Assembly (NCBI RefSeq): GCF_036226405.1
Contig: NZ_CP108464.1
Location: 6,448,001 to 6,512,000, forward strand
Origin: Streptomyces sp. NBC_01260
GTDB lineage: Bacteria; Actinomycetota; Actinomycetes; Streptomycetales; Streptomycetaceae
Direction of reading: 5' to 3'
Length of the DNA: 64,000 nucleotides
A model generated the notes under the pieces. That model saw only the letters and a list, made by a program, of their open reading frames with translations. It had not been told where the DNA came from and did not search any database. Position 1 is the stretch's first letter. Each line of letters starts with the position of its first letter. Positions 38,446-47,343 of this stretch are shown here, piece after piece. The position numbers and the translations under genes are program-made.

Positions 38446-39933
38446 ATGGATCTCGACACCTTCCGCAAGCTGGCCGTCGACCGGCGCGTCATCCCCGTCA
38501 CCCGCCGGCTCCTCGCGGACGGCGACACCCCGGTCGGGCTCTACCGCAAGCTCGCGGGTGAGCGCACCGGCACCTTCCTCCTCGAATCCGCGGAGAACGG
38601 CCGCACCTGGTCGCGCTACTCCTTCATCGGCGTACGCAGCGCCGCCACGCTCACCACCCGGGACGGCCGGGCCCACTGGGCCGGCACCCCGCCGGTCGGC
38701 GTCCCCGTCGACGGCGACCCGCTCCAGGCCCTGCGCGCCACCATCGAGACCCTGCACACCCCGCACGACCCGGAATCAGGACTGCCGCCCTTCACCGGCG
38801 GCATGGTCGGCTACCTCGGCTACGACATCGTGCGGCGGCTGGAGAAGATCGGCGAGAGCGGGGGCGACGACCTGAAGCTCCCCGAGCTGACCATGCTCCT
38901 CACCTCCGACCTCGCCGTCCTCGACCACTGGGCCGGCAGCGTCCTGCTCATCGCCAACGCGATCAACCACAACGACCTGGCCACCGGCGTCGACGAGGCG
39001 TACACCGACGCCGTGGCCCGGCTCGACGCCATGGAGCAGGACCTGCGCCGCCCCGTCGAGAACGCCCCTGCCGTCCTGCCGCCCTCCGAGCTCCCGCCGT
39101 ACACCGCGCTGTGGGGCGGCCCGGCGTACCAGGACGCCGTCGAGGACGTGAAGGAGCGCATCAGGGCCGGCGAGGCCTTCCAGGTCGTCCCCTCCCAGCG
39201 CTTCGAGACCCCGTGCACCGCGAGCGCGTTGGACGTCTACCGGGTGCTGCGCGCCACCAACCCCTCGCCGTACATGTACCTCTTCCGGTTCGACGGCTTC
39301 GACGTCGCGGGCTCCAGCCCCGAGGCACTCGTCAAGGTCGAGGACGGCCGCGCGATGGTCCACCCGATCGCCGGGACCCGGCACCGCGGCGCCACCCCGC
39401 AGGAGGACCAGGCCCTCGCCGAGGAACTCCTCGCCGACCCGAAGGAACGCGCCGAGCACCTGATGCTCGTCGACCTCGGCCGCAACGACCTGGGACGGGT
39501 CTGCGAACCCGGCAGCGTCGAGGTCGTCGACTTCATGTCGGTCGAGCGGTACTCCCACGTGATGCACATCGTGTCCACCGTCACCGGCCGCGTCGCCGAG
39601 GGCCGCACCGCCTTCGACGTCCTCACCGCCTGCTTCCCGGCGGGCACCCTCTCCGGCGCCCCGAAGCCGCGCGCCATGCAGATCATCGAGGAGCTCGAAC
39701 CCACCCGCCGCGGCCTGTACGGCGGCTGCGTCGGCTACCTCGACTTCGCCGGGGACTCCGACACGGCCATCGCCATCCGCACCGCCCTGCTGCGTGACGG
39801 AACGGCATACGTCCAGGCCGGGGCGGGCATCGTCGCCGACTCCGACCCGGTCGCCGAGGACACCGAGTGCCGCAACAAGGCCGCGGCGGTGCTGCGCGCC
39901 GTTCACACGGCCAACCGCCTCGGCGGCGCGTGA
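38446..39933 (+). CDS. trpE: Anthranilate synthase component I
   Basis: 495 residues. It converts chorismate to anthranilate using ammonia from a TrpG-type subunit that is not encoded here. The feedback-site LLES motif ([20 protein letters not shown] in part) is near residue 45. The catalytic chorismate-binding region shows [15 protein letters not shown] near 306-320, [12 protein letters not shown] near 343 and [14 protein letters not shown] near 400. No leader peptide or attenuator lies before it, because only 11 bp separate it from hisI. Confidence 0.97.
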   Translation: MDLDTFRKLAVDRRVIPVTRRLLADGDTPVGLYRKLAGERTGTFLLESAENGRTWSRYSFIGVRSAATLTTRDGRAHWAGTPPVGVPVDGDPLQALRATIETLHTPHDPESGLPPFTGGMVGYLGYDIVRRLEKIGESGGDDLKLPELTMLLTSDLAVLDHWAGSVLLIANAINHNDLATGVDEAYTDAVARLDAMEQDLRRPVENAPAVLPPSELPPYTALWGGPAYQDAVEDVKERIRAGEAFQVVPSQRFETPCTASALDVYRVLRATNPSPYMYLFRFDGFDVAGSSPEALVKVEDGRAMVHPIAGTRHRGATPQEDQALAEELLADPKERAEHLMLVDLGRNDLGRVCEPGSVEVVDFMSVERYSHVMHIVSTVTGRVAEGRTAFDVLTACFPAGTLSGAPKPRAMQIIEELEPTRRGLYGGCVGYLDFAGDSDTAIAIRTALLRDGTAYVQAGAGIVADSDPVAEDTECRNKAAAVLRAVHTANRLGGA

Positions 39934-40018
39934 GCCCGGCCGGCGCACGCGGGGGCGGGTCGCGGGGGCTCCATCTCACACCCCCCATGTGCCGGTCACC
40001 CCGGGGCGGTAGGGGATA

Positions 40019-40678
40019 GTGGAGTACGTGAGTGCTGTCCCCGTACCCCAGCCCCGTGCCGAAGCCGTCTCCGCGCCCGACAGCGCGGGAAGCCGCCGAA
40101 GCCTGGCCGCCGGCCTGCTCCTCGGGGCAGCCGGGGCCACTGTCGTCCTGCTCGCCTCCGGGCAGACCTGGGCCCAGGGCCGGGCCGAGGTCGGCGGCGG
40201 CGCCCTGCCGATGAGCGCCGACGGACAGGACGTCACCGGTCTCCCGGCAGCCCTCGCCATCGTCGGCCTGGCCGCCCTCGTCGCCGTCTTCGCCGTCCGC
40301 AGCAGCGGCCGGCTGCTCGTCGCCGGACTGCTGGCCCTCAGCGGGCTCGGCGCCGCGCTGAGCGCCTTCCTCGGCGCCTCCGACAGCGCCGCGCTCGACG
40401 AGCAGGCCGCCCAGGCCACCGGCGACACCTCCGCCACCATCGGCGCCCTCAGCCACACCGCCTGGCCCTACGTGACCGCGGCCGGCGGTCTGCTGATCCT
40501 GCTCGCCGGGCTGCTCGCCCTGCGCTACGGCAGGCGCTGGCCCACGATGTCCGGGCGGTACGAGCGCGACGGCACCCCGCGTCCCCGCAAGGCCCCCCGC
40601 AAGGCCATGGATCCCGACCGGCCCGAGGACCTGTGGAAGGCCCTGGACCGCGGCGAGGACCCGACGCGCGAGGCATGA
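40019..40678 (+). CDS. TIGR02234-family membrane protein (Trp-operon associated)
   Basis: 219 residues with four hydrophobic helices (LAAGLLLGAAGATVVLLASG, LAALVAVFAVRS, LLVAGLLALSGLGAALSAFLG, YVTAAGGLLILLAGLLAL in parts). This actinobacterial family travels with Trp genes; its function is not known, and transport or regulation are both conceivable. GTG 40019 or GTG 40028; AGGGG at 40011-40015 fits either poorly. It follows trpE by 85 bp. Confidence 0.84.
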   Translation: MEYVSAVPVPQPRAEAVSAPDSAGSRRSLAAGLLLGAAGATVVLLASGQTWAQGRAEVGGGALPMSADGQDVTGLPAALAIVGLAALVAVFAVRSSGRLLVAGLLALSGLGAALSAFLGASDSAALDEQAAQATGDTSATIGALSHTAWPYVTAAGGLLILLAGLLALRYGRRWPTMSGRYERDGTPRPRKAPRKAMDPDRPEDLWKALDRGEDPTREA

Positions 40679-40687
40679 CCCCCCGTT

Positions 40688-40717
40688 CATTGTCCCGTCC
40701 GCACGTACGGGACAATG
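40688..40717. promoter_or_regulatory. 11-bp perfect inverted repeat overlapping a putative promoter
   Basis: CATTGTCCCGT and ACGGGACAATG are perfect complements separated by 8 bp. The repeat contains TTGTCC (-35-like) and GACAAT (-10-like) 15 bp apart, 100 bp upstream of the next gene. It may be a terminator for the Trp-associated gene, a promoter with a built-in operator, or both. Confidence 0.5.
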
Positions 40718-40816
40718 GCCCTGAGCTCACAGCACAGCGGCACCCACAGCGGCACCGGCTCTGCGCACTGCGACACCGAGCGATACCAACAGCGCAACAC
40801 CAACGAGGAGCAACTC

Positions 40817-41065
40817 ATGGCGGGCAGCAGCCACGGACACACCCCGGCCGCCTGGACCGGTGTCATCATCTCCTTCATCGGCTTCTGCATCGCAGGCGTC
40901 TTCATGGTCGCGGCCAACCCGCTCGGCTTCTGGGCCGGTATCGCCGTCACCGTCATCGGCGGCATCGTCGGCCTCGCGATGAAGGCCGCCGGTCTCGGTA
41001 TGCCGAAGGAGTCGGCGGAGCTGGCCCAGGCCAGGGCCCGCGCCGGACAGGCGCAGACCTCCTGA
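40817..41065 (+). CDS. HGxxPAAW-motif small membrane protein
   Basis: 82 residues. The N-terminus carries the family motif HGHTPAAW, then two membrane helices (GVIISFIGFCIAGVFMVAANP in part and GIAVTVIGGIVGLAMKAAGLG in part) and a charged tail. It is conserved next to Trp genes in actinobacteria, function unknown. GAGGAG sits eight bases before the ATG. Confidence 0.82.
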   Translation: MAGSSHGHTPAAWTGVIISFIGFCIAGVFMVAANPLGFWAGIAVTVIGGIVGLAMKAAGLGMPKESAELAQARARAGQAQTS

Positions 41066-41092
41066 CCCCGTCCGCAGGACGTACGCACGCGA

Positions 41093-41117
41093 GGCGCAGC
41101 CCGGACCGGGCTGCGCC
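41093..41117 (+). terminator. Hairpin terminator after the HGxxPAAW gene
   Basis: GGCGCAGCCC and GGGCTGCGCC pair perfectly around GGACC and are followed by TTT. It lies 28 bp after the stop. Confidence 0.8.
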
Positions 41118-41133
41118 TTTCCGCGTCAGCGGC

Positions 41134-41139
41134 GACAAT
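41134..41139 (+). promoter_or_regulatory. -10-like hexamer before the DUF2752 gene
   Basis: GACAAT ends six bases before GTG 41146; no ribosome site is present, so the mRNA is probably leaderless. Confidence 0.4.
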
Positions 41140-41145
41140 CACCGG

Positions 41146-41760
41146 GTGGACGCTTCGCCATCTCCAGCCGCCGCCCCGCCGACGCCGGGCGACGGGCCCG
41201 CCCCCGGCGCCTCCGCGGCCTCCGGCCCCCAGCCCGCTCCCGGCGGCCCCCAGCCGCCGACGGGACCGCCGTCCGTGCCCGGCGGCCAGCTGCCCGCGCC
41301 CGGTCCGCCGGCCGGGTACCGGGGCCCGTTCCCGCCGGTCTTCCCACCGGCCCCCGTCCCCGCCTCGCGGCTGCGGCGGATCGCCGGCCCGGCCGGTGTC
41401 CTGGCCGGCGTCATCGGGGCCTTCGTCGTGGTCGGCTCCGTCGACCCCAACGAGCCCGGCCACTACCCGGTCTGCCCGCTGCTCCGCTTCACGGGCATCT
41501 ACTGCCCCGGCTGCGGCGGGCTGCGCAGCGCCCATGCCGTCGCCCACGGCGACATCGCGGTGGCGTTCGGCTCCAACGCCCTCGCCGTCATCGGCTACGG
41601 GCTCTTCACCGTGCTCTGGGTCCTCTGGATGGTCCGCGCGGCCGCCGGGAAGCCCGTGCGGATCGCGCTGAAGCCCGTCCACTGGTGGGGGATCGGCGCC
41701 GTTCTCATGATCTTCACCGTCGTCCGGAATCTGCCGTTCGGATCGGCGCTGGCGCCGTGA
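41146..41760 (+). CDS. DUF2752 membrane protein
   Basis: 204 residues: a ~75-residue Pro/Gly/Ala-rich cytoplasmic N-terminus, then three membrane helices. The DUF2752 signature is clear: CPLLRFTGIYCPGCGGLRSAH in part near residue 105, with the conserved cysteines, then WWGIGAVLMIFTVVRN near the C-terminus. Function unknown; the cysteine motif suggests metal or thiol chemistry at the membrane (inference). It precedes the trpC operon by 115 bp. Confidence 0.85.
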   Translation: MDASPSPAAAPPTPGDGPAPGASAASGPQPAPGGPQPPTGPPSVPGGQLPAPGPPAGYRGPFPPVFPPAPVPASRLRRIAGPAGVLAGVIGAFVVVGSVDPNEPGHYPVCPLLRFTGIYCPGCGGLRSAHAVAHGDIAVAFGSNALAVIGYGLFTVLWVLWMVRAAAGKPVRIALKPVHWWGIGAVLMIFTVVRNLPFGSALAP

Positions 41761-41816
41761 ATGCCCAGGTAGTGGGACATCTGTCGGCCGGATGCGAGCC
41801 CATCGGCCTCCTGCGG

Positions 41817-41829
41817 ATACCATCGGTAT
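41817..41829. promoter_or_regulatory. Small inverted repeat in the trpC leader
   Basis: ATACC-ATC-GGTAT is a perfect short inverted repeat 46 bp before trpC. A 19-codon ORF (ATG 41793, TAA stop just before 41852) spans it but contains no Trp codon, so a classical Trp leader peptide is not supported. Confidence 0.3.
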
Positions 41830-41875
41830 GGCTGATCCTGTTCCCTTGTAACCGTCCCGGAAGGGGGCCGCTCGC

Positions 41876-42685
41876 GTGAGTGTGCTCGACGAGATCATCA
41901 ACGGCGTACGCGCCGACCTCGCAGAGCGGCAGGCGCGCGTCAGCCTCGATGAGCTGAAGGAACGCGCGGCGCGCGCCCCCGAGGCGAAGGACGGAGTCGC
42001 CGCCCTGCGCGGCGAGGGCGTGACCGTCATCTGCGAGGTAAAGCGCTCCAGCCCCTCCAAGGGGGCCCTTGCCGCCATCGCCGACCCGGCCGCACTCGCC
42101 GCGGACTACGAGGCGGGCGGCGCGTCCGTCATCTCGGTCCTCACCGAGGAGCGCCGCTTCGGCGGTTCGCTGGCCGACCTGGAGGCCGTCCGCGCCAAGG
42201 TCGACATCCCGATCCTGCGCAAGGACTTCATCGTCACCTCGTACCAGCTGTGGGAGGCACGGGCGTACGGCGCCGACCTCGCACTGCTGATCGTCGCCGC
42301 CCTCGACCAGGAGGCCCTGGTCTCCCTGATCGAGCGCGCCGAGTCCATCGGCCTGACGCCGCTGGTCGAGGCGCACGACGAGGAGGAGGCGGAGCGCGCG
42401 GTGGACGCCGGCGCGCGGATCATCGGCGTCAACGCGCGCAACCTGAAGGACCTCAAGGTCGACCGCTCCACCTTCGAGCGCGTCGCCCCCGAGATCCCCG
42501 ACCGCATCGTCAAGGTCGCCGAGTCCGGCGTCCGCGGCCCGCACGACCTCATCGCCTACGCCAACGCCGGCGCGGACGCCGTGCTGGTCGGCGAGTCGCT
42601 GGTCACCGGCCGCGACCCGCGGGGGGCCGTCGCCGACCTGGTCGCCGCGGGCGCCCACCCGGCGCTCCGGCACGGACGGGGCTGA
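41876..42685 (+). CDS. trpC: Indole-3-glycerol phosphate synthase
   Basis: 269 residues, a (beta/alpha)8 barrel that closes the indole ring. Conserved motifs are [12 protein letters not shown] near residue 50-60 (catalytic Glu and Lys), PILRKDFIV near 112-120, and VNARNLKDL and AESGVRGP in the phosphate-binding half. It is monofunctional, with no TrpF fused. GTG start with GGAAGGGGG upstream. First gene of trpC-trpM-trpB-trpA. Confidence 0.97.
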   Translation: MSVLDEIINGVRADLAERQARVSLDELKERAARAPEAKDGVAALRGEGVTVICEVKRSSPSKGALAAIADPAALAADYEAGGASVISVLTEERRFGGSLADLEAVRAKVDIPILRKDFIVTSYQLWEARAYGADLALLIVAALDQEALVSLIERAESIGLTPLVEAHDEEEAERAVDAGARIIGVNARNLKDLKVDRSTFERVAPEIPDRIVKVAESGVRGPHDLIAYANAGADAVLVGESLVTGRDPRGAVADLVAAGAHPALRHGRG

Positions 42686-42693
42686 CCGCACCC

Positions 42694-42909
42694 TTGTCCG
42701 CCGACCGTTCCGCCTCCCGTGTCCGGCCGGGCCTGCGCCCCGCCGGGGCCACCGGCCGGGACCCGCACGCGCCGCTGGCGCGCGGCTGCCGCCCCCGCGG
42801 CTGCCGCGCCCCCGCACGCCGTGTGCACGGCCGGCGGGTGCGGTACGTGATCGGCGACGAGCCCGGCCAGGTCAACGGCATGCGATGGCGCACGGGGTCC
42901 GCGCAGTAA
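42694..42909 (+). CDS. trpM: TrpM-like small modulator of tryptophan synthesis (trpX)
   Basis: A short basic protein of about 50-71 residues between trpC and trpB. The C-terminal part [20 protein letters not shown] is what I recall as conserved in Streptomyces TrpM (formerly trpX), which in S. coelicolor affects tryptophan production and development. The reading frame is open from the trpC stop; no ATG is available. A TTG at 42694 or GTGs at about 42828-42849 are the possible starts, none with a good ribosome site. The very Arg/Pro/Ala-rich N-terminal half makes the true start uncertain. Confidence 0.6.
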   Translation: MSADRSASRVRPGLRPAGATGRDPHAPLARGCRPRGCRAPARRVHGRRVRYVIGDEPGQVNGMRWRTGSAQ

Positions 42910-43046
42910 GCGAGCCCCGGCCGTCGCACCCACCGCCGCACCCGGCGGAACCGCACGACCGCACCGCCCGGCCAGGCCGCGGCGGCGCTCCGCTCACGGC
43001 GCAATACGGTGAACCCACCCATTGCCATGTCGAGGAGCACGTCGAG

Positions 43047-44333
43047 ATGTCGTCCGACTTCTTCATTCCGGACCCGGAGGGTCTGATCCCCAGTGCCGAG
43101 GGGTACTTCGGTGCGTACGGCGGAAAGTTCATCCCGGAGGCGCTCGTCGCCGCCGTGGACGAGGTCGCCGTCGAGTACGACAAGGCGAAGGCCGACCCGG
43201 CCTTCGCCGCCGAGCTCAACGAGCTCATGATCAACTACACCGGCCGCCCCAGCGCCCTGACCGAGGTGCCGCGCTTCGCCGAGCACGCCGGCGGCGCCCG
43301 GATCTTCCTCAAGCGCGAGGACCTCAACCACACCGGTTCGCACAAGATCAACAACGTGCTGGGCCAGGCGCTGCTCACCAGGCGGATGGGCAAGACCCGG
43401 GTCATCGCCGAGACCGGGGCCGGCCAGCACGGCGTCGCCACCGCGACTGCCTGCGCCCTCTTCGGCCTCGAATGCACCATCTACATGGGCGAGATCGACA
43501 CCCAGCGGCAGGCGCTGAACGTGGCGCGGATGCGGATGCTCGGCGCCGAGGTCATCGCCGTGAAGTCCGGCTCCCGCACCCTCAAGGACGCCATCAACGA
43601 GGCGTTCCGCGACTGGGTCGCCAACGTGGACCGCACGCACTACCTCTTCGGTACGGTCGCGGGCCCGCACCCCTTCCCCGCCATGGTCCGCGACTTCCAC
43701 CGCGTCATCGGCGTGGAGGCCAGGCGGCAGATCCTGGAGCGGGCCGGCCGGCTGCCGGACGCCGCGGTCGCCTGCGTCGGCGGCGGCTCCAACGCCATCG
43801 GCCTCTTCCACGCCTTCATCCCGGACGCGGGCGTCCGCCTCATCGGCTGCGAGCCCGCCGGACACGGGGTGGAGACCGGCGAGCACGCGGCGACCCTGAC
43901 CGCGGGCGAGCCCGGCATCCTGCACGGCTCGCGCAGCTACGTCCTCCAGGACGAGGAGGGCCAGATCACCGAGCCCTACTCCATCTCGGCCGGTCTGGAC
44001 TACCCGGGCATCGGCCCGGAGCACGCGTACCTGAAGGACATCGGCCGCGGCGAGTACCGCGCGGTCACCGACGACGCGGCCATGCAGTCGCTGCGGCTGC
44101 TCTCGCGCACCGAGGGGATCATCCCGGCCATCGAGAGCGCACACGCGCTGGCCGGCGCGCTGGAGGTCGGCAAGGAGCTCGGCAAGGACGGCCTGATCCT
44201 GGTCAACCTGTCCGGCCGCGGCGACAAGGACATGGACACGGCGGCCCGGTACTTCGGGCTGTACGACGCCGACGCGACCGTCGAGGCGGACGCGGCCGGC
44301 AGCAGCGCCGAGATCGAGGGGGACGTCAAGTGA
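43047..44333 (+). CDS. trpB: Tryptophan synthase beta chain
   Basis: 428 residues, a PLP enzyme joining indole and serine. Lys100 in [10 protein letters not shown] forms the Schiff base, GAGQHG near 128 and the phosphate-binding GGGSNAIG near 250 are intact. ATG 43047 has GAGGAG nine bases upstream, which excludes the longer reading from 42885. The C-terminal ~25 residues form an acidic Ala-rich tail. Its stop overlaps the trpA GTG. Confidence 0.98.
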   Translation: MSSDFFIPDPEGLIPSAEGYFGAYGGKFIPEALVAAVDEVAVEYDKAKADPAFAAELNELMINYTGRPSALTEVPRFAEHAGGARIFLKREDLNHTGSHKINNVLGQALLTRRMGKTRVIAETGAGQHGVATATACALFGLECTIYMGEIDTQRQALNVARMRMLGAEVIAVKSGSRTLKDAINEAFRDWVANVDRTHYLFGTVAGPHPFPAMVRDFHRVIGVEARRQILERAGRLPDAAVACVGGGSNAIGLFHAFIPDAGVRLIGCEPAGHGVETGEHAATLTAGEPGILHGSRSYVLQDEEGQITEPYSISAGLDYPGIGPEHAYLKDIGRGEYRAVTDDAAMQSLRLLSRTEGIIPAIESAHALAGALEVGKELGKDGLILVNLSGRGDKDMDTAARYFGLYDADATVEADAAGSSAEIEGDVK

Positions 44334-45142
44334 GCGGCAACATCGAGCTGTTGAACACCACCCTCGCCGCTGCCCGGGCCGAGGACCGGGCGGCGCTGAT
44401 CGCCTACCTGCCGGCCGGCTTCCCGACCGTCGACGGCGGTATCGCGGCCATCAAGGCGGTGGCCGCCGGCGGCGCCGACATCGTCGAGGTGGGCCTGCCG
44501 CACAGCGACCCGGTGCTCGACGGCCCGGTCATCCAGACCGCCGACGACATCGCGCTGCGGGGCGGCGTGAAGATCGCCGACGTGATGCGCACGGTCCGCG
44601 AGGCGCACGAGGCGACCGGCATCCCGATCCTGGTCATGACGTACTGGAACCCGATCGACCGGTACGGCGTCGAGCGCTTCACCGCCGAACTCGCCGAGGC
44701 GGGCGGCGCCGGGTGCATCCTGCCCGACCTGCCCGTCCAGGAGTCCGCCCTGTGGCGCGAGCACGCCGGCAAGCACGGTCTCGCGACCGTCTTCGTCGTC
44801 GCGCCCAGCAGCAAGGACGAGCGCCTGGCCACCATCACGGCGGCCGGATCCGGCTTCGTCTACGCCGCTTCGCTGATGGGGGTCACCGGCACCCGCGTCT
44901 CGGTCGGTGAACAGGCCCAGGAGCTGGTGAGGCGCACCCGCGCCACCACCGACATCCCGGTCTGCGTCGGCCTCGGCGTCTCCAACGCCGACCAGGCCGC
45001 GGAGGTCGCCGGCTTCGCCGACGGCGTCATCGTCGGCTCCGCCTTCGTCAAGCGGATGCTGGACGCTCCCGACGAGGAGGCCGGCCTGGCGGCTGTCCGC
45101 TCACTGGCGGCCGATCTGGCCGAAGGTGTTCGAAAGCGCTGA
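44330..45142 (+). CDS. trpA: Tryptophan synthase alpha chain
   Basis: 270 residues, a barrel that releases indole from indole-glycerol phosphate. Catalytic Glu53 ([10 protein letters not shown]) and Asp64 (VLDGPVIQ) are present, and the phosphate site shows GLGVSNADQ and [12 protein letters not shown]. The GTG start overlaps the trpB stop. It ends the operon, with a strong hairpin 36 bp later. Confidence 0.98.
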   Translation: MSGNIELLNTTLAAARAEDRAALIAYLPAGFPTVDGGIAAIKAVAAGGADIVEVGLPHSDPVLDGPVIQTADDIALRGGVKIADVMRTVREAHEATGIPILVMTYWNPIDRYGVERFTAELAEAGGAGCILPDLPVQESALWREHAGKHGLATVFVVAPSSKDERLATITAAGSGFVYAASLMGVTGTRVSVGEQAQELVRRTRATTDIPVCVGLGVSNADQAAEVAGFADGVIVGSAFVKRMLDAPDEEAGLAAVRSLAADLAEGVRKR

Positions 45143-45177
45143 CACCTGGCGTAACCCGAATGGGTGGACCTGGGACC

Positions 45178-45201
45178 GGGGAGGCACGCGAGTGCCTCCC
45201 C
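45178..45201 (+). terminator. trp operon terminator
   Basis: GGGGAGGCAC and GTGCCTCCCC pair perfectly around a GCGA tetraloop, followed by GGTTCGTTG. It lies only 16 bp before the next coding start. Confidence 0.85.
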
Positions 45202-45217
45202 GGTTCGTTGCTGCGGT

Positions 45218-46045
45218 GTGAGCGAGAAGAACCAAGAGGGAAAAAGGGCCGCGCGAGACCGGCTGAACCAGCAGCGTGAGCAGATGAAGGCGCGAGAGCG
45301 CCGCCGCCGCACGCTGATCGTCTCCACCGCCGTGGTGGGTGTCCTTGCGCTGGCCGCCGTCGTCGGCGTGATCGCCGCGAACAGCGGCGGCAAGGGCAGC
45401 AAGAACAAGGCATCGGGTCCCGCCGTCGCACCGTCGGGCGCGACCGGCAAGGACAGCCTGGCCATCCAGGTGGGAGCGGACGACGCCCCGTCCACGCTCA
45501 CGATCTGGGAGGATTTCCGCTGCCCGGTCTGCGCCCAGTTCGAGAACGCGTTCAGGGACACGATCCACCAGTTGGAGCAGAGCGGGCAGCTCAAGGTCGA
45601 GTACCACCTCGCCACGCTGATCGACGGCAATCTCGGCGGCAGCGGCTCCCTCAAGGCCGCCAACGCGGCGGCCTGTGCCCAGGACGCGGGCAAGTTCTCC
45701 GCGTACCACGACGTCCTGTACCGCAATCAGCCGCAGGAGGCCGACGACGCCTTCGGCGACAACAGCAAGCTGATCGACCTGTCCAAGAAGGTCGACGGGC
45801 TCGACACCCCCGCCTTCCGCAGCTGTGTCGAGGACGGCACGCACGACAGCTGGGTCCAGAAATCCAACACCGCGTTCCAGAACGGCGGCTTCCAGGGCAC
45901 GCCGACGGCGCTGCTCAACGGTGAGTCGATCTTCCCCAAGAAGGGGAACGAACCCATCACCGTGGCCAACCTGAAGAAGTGGGTCGCCGAGGCCAACAAG
46001 GGCAAGCGGACGGGCACGGTCACACCCGCCCCATCGGGGTCCTGA
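45218..46045 (+). CDS. Membrane-anchored DsbA-like thioredoxin-fold protein (second copy)
   Basis: 275 residues. Same build as the protein at 5013-5828: charged N-terminus, one membrane helix (about 32-54), then a thioredoxin fold with CPVC (Cys102, Cys105) and cis-Pro loop GFQGTPTALL. GTG 45218 has no ribosome site, but alignment with the paralogue (SEKN...AARDRLNQQRE versus SNRN...AARERLRAERD) supports this start. It precedes lgt by 98 bp. It probably acts on disulfides of exported proteins. Confidence 0.88.
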   Translation: MSEKNQEGKRAARDRLNQQREQMKARERRRRTLIVSTAVVGVLALAAVVGVIAANSGGKGSKNKASGPAVAPSGATGKDSLAIQVGADDAPSTLTIWEDFRCPVCAQFENAFRDTIHQLEQSGQLKVEYHLATLIDGNLGGSGSLKAANAAACAQDAGKFSAYHDVLYRNQPQEADDAFGDNSKLIDLSKKVDGLDTPAFRSCVEDGTHDSWVQKSNTAFQNGGFQGTPTALLNGESIFPKKGNEPITVANLKKWVAEANKGKRTGTVTPAPSGS

Positions 46046-46094
46046 ACGGCGGATACCTGGGGAATCGATGACCGGCTCGTTACCCAGACGTTGT

Positions 46095-46121
46095 CGGGCG
46101 GGTTGCCGTACCTCCCGCCCG
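46095..46121 (+). promoter_or_regulatory. Hairpin and promoter-like elements before lgt
   Basis: CGGGCGGG and CCCGCCCG arms enclose a 12-nt loop. The loop holds TTGCCG (46103-46108), which with TAGCGT (46128-46133) resembles a -35/-10 pair with a slightly long 19-bp spacer, ten bases before the lgt ATG. It may end the upstream transcript and start the next. Confidence 0.4.
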
Positions 46122-46143
46122 GCAAGGTAGCGTCGACCCTGCC

Positions 46144-47178
46144 ATGGACCTTGCCTACATTCCCAGCCCGTCGACCGGCGTGATCAATCTCGGCCCGATC
46201 CCGCTTCGCGGCTACGCGTTCTGCATCATCATCGGTGTCTTTGTCGCCGTCTGGCTCGGCAACAAGCGCTGGATCGCCCGAGGGGGCAGAGCCGGCACTG
46301 TTGCCGACATCGCCGTCTGGGCCGTGCCCTTCGGCCTTGTCGGCGGGAGGCTCTACCACGTCATCACCGACTACCAGCTGTACTTCAGCGACGGTAAGGA
46401 CTGGGTCGACGCCTTCAAGATCTGGCAGGGCGGCCTCGGGATCTGGGGTGCGATCGCGCTCGGCGCGGTCGGTGCCTGGATCGGCTGCCGCCGCCGCGGG
46501 ATCCCGCTGCCCGCCTGGGCCGACGCGCTCGCCCCCGGCATCGCCGTGGCCCAGGCCTGCGGCCGCTGGGGCAACTGGTTCAACCAGGAGCTGTACGGCC
46601 GGGCGACCGACGTCCCGTGGGCGCTGAAGATCAGCGAGGGCCCCAACCGGGTGGCGGGCACGTACCACCCGACGTTCCTGTACGAGTCGCTGTGGTGCAT
46701 CGGTGTGGCGCTCCTCGTGATCTGGGCGGACCGCCGGTTCAAGCTCGGGCACGGGCGGGCGTTCGCGCTGTACGTCGCGTCCTACTGCGCCGGCCGCGCG
46801 TGGATCGAGTACATGCGCGTCGACGAGGCCCACCACATCCTGGGCCTGCGCCTGAACGTATGGACCGCGCTGATCGTGTTCGTGCTCGCGGTGATCTACA
46901 TCGTGATCTCGGCGAAGGTGCGGCCGGGGCGCGAGGAGGTCGTCGAGCCGGAAGCGGTGGACGCCGGAGGCGTCGAGGACGCGGAGGCCGGTGACGCGAA
47001 GTCCGAGGACACGAGGTCCGAGGACACGAGGTCCGGTGACGCGAAGTCCGGCGACGCGAAGGCCGAGGACGCGGAAGCCGGTGACGCGGAGCCCGGGGAC
47101 GATTCCGGTGACGCCGCGGTCGAGGCCGATGCGTCGGCGTCGAAGACGAGCGGTGCGGCGGAGACGGCCAAGGGCTGA
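46144..47178 (+). CDS. lgt: Prolipoprotein diacylglyceryl transferase
   Basis: 344 residues; the first ~265 are the seven-helix Lgt enzyme that adds diacylglycerol to lipobox cysteines. The signature GRWGNWFNQELYG near residue 140 and GGRLYHVITD near 65 are intact. The last ~80 residues are a low-complexity acidic tail with repeated EDTRS, GDAKS and AEDAEAGDA units, absent from enterobacterial Lgt. The start ATG follows a promoter-like TAGCGT. It is an essential-type envelope function in the membrane. Confidence 0.95.
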   Translation: MDLAYIPSPSTGVINLGPIPLRGYAFCIIIGVFVAVWLGNKRWIARGGRAGTVADIAVWAVPFGLVGGRLYHVITDYQLYFSDGKDWVDAFKIWQGGLGIWGAIALGAVGAWIGCRRRGIPLPAWADALAPGIAVAQACGRWGNWFNQELYGRATDVPWALKISEGPNRVAGTYHPTFLYESLWCIGVALLVIWADRRFKLGHGRAFALYVASYCAGRAWIEYMRVDEAHHILGLRLNVWTALIVFVLAVIYIVISAKVRPGREEVVEPEAVDAGGVEDAEAGDAKSEDTRSEDTRSGDAKSGDAKAEDAEAGDAEPGDDSGDAAVEADASASKTSGAAETAKG

Positions 47179-47188
47179 CGCCGGCACA

Positions 47189-47245
47189 CACATCGACGAG
47201 CGAGGGGCCGCCGGACCATTCGGCGGCCCCTCGCTCGTCCATGTG
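47189..47245 (+). terminator. Long lgt terminator hairpin
   Basis: A perfect 19-bp stem (47195-47213 with 47221-47239) around GACCATT extends with CACAT/ATGTG after a one-base mismatch. It begins 11 bp after the lgt stop. Confidence 0.87.
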
Positions 47246-47271
47246 CGCCACGGCCACCGTCGCGGGGGTGT

Positions 47272-47293
47272 CCTCAATCGCCGGACGGGCTGG
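47272..47293. repeat. Single copy of the dispersed CTCAAACGCCGGACGGGCTG repeat
   Basis: CCTCAATCGCCGGACGGGCTGG differs from the block at 17581 by one base. It lies in the 165-bp gap between convergent genes. Confidence 0.75.
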
Positions 47294-47343
47294 ATTTTCC
47301 GCGAGCCGCACCTGATCCGCGCGCCCGCCGGGGCGCGGGCCGG

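Noticed and set aside
38300..38446. Trp attenuator before trpE
   Set aside because: trpE begins 11 bp after hisI; no Trp-rich leader ORF or terminator/antiterminator pair fits there.
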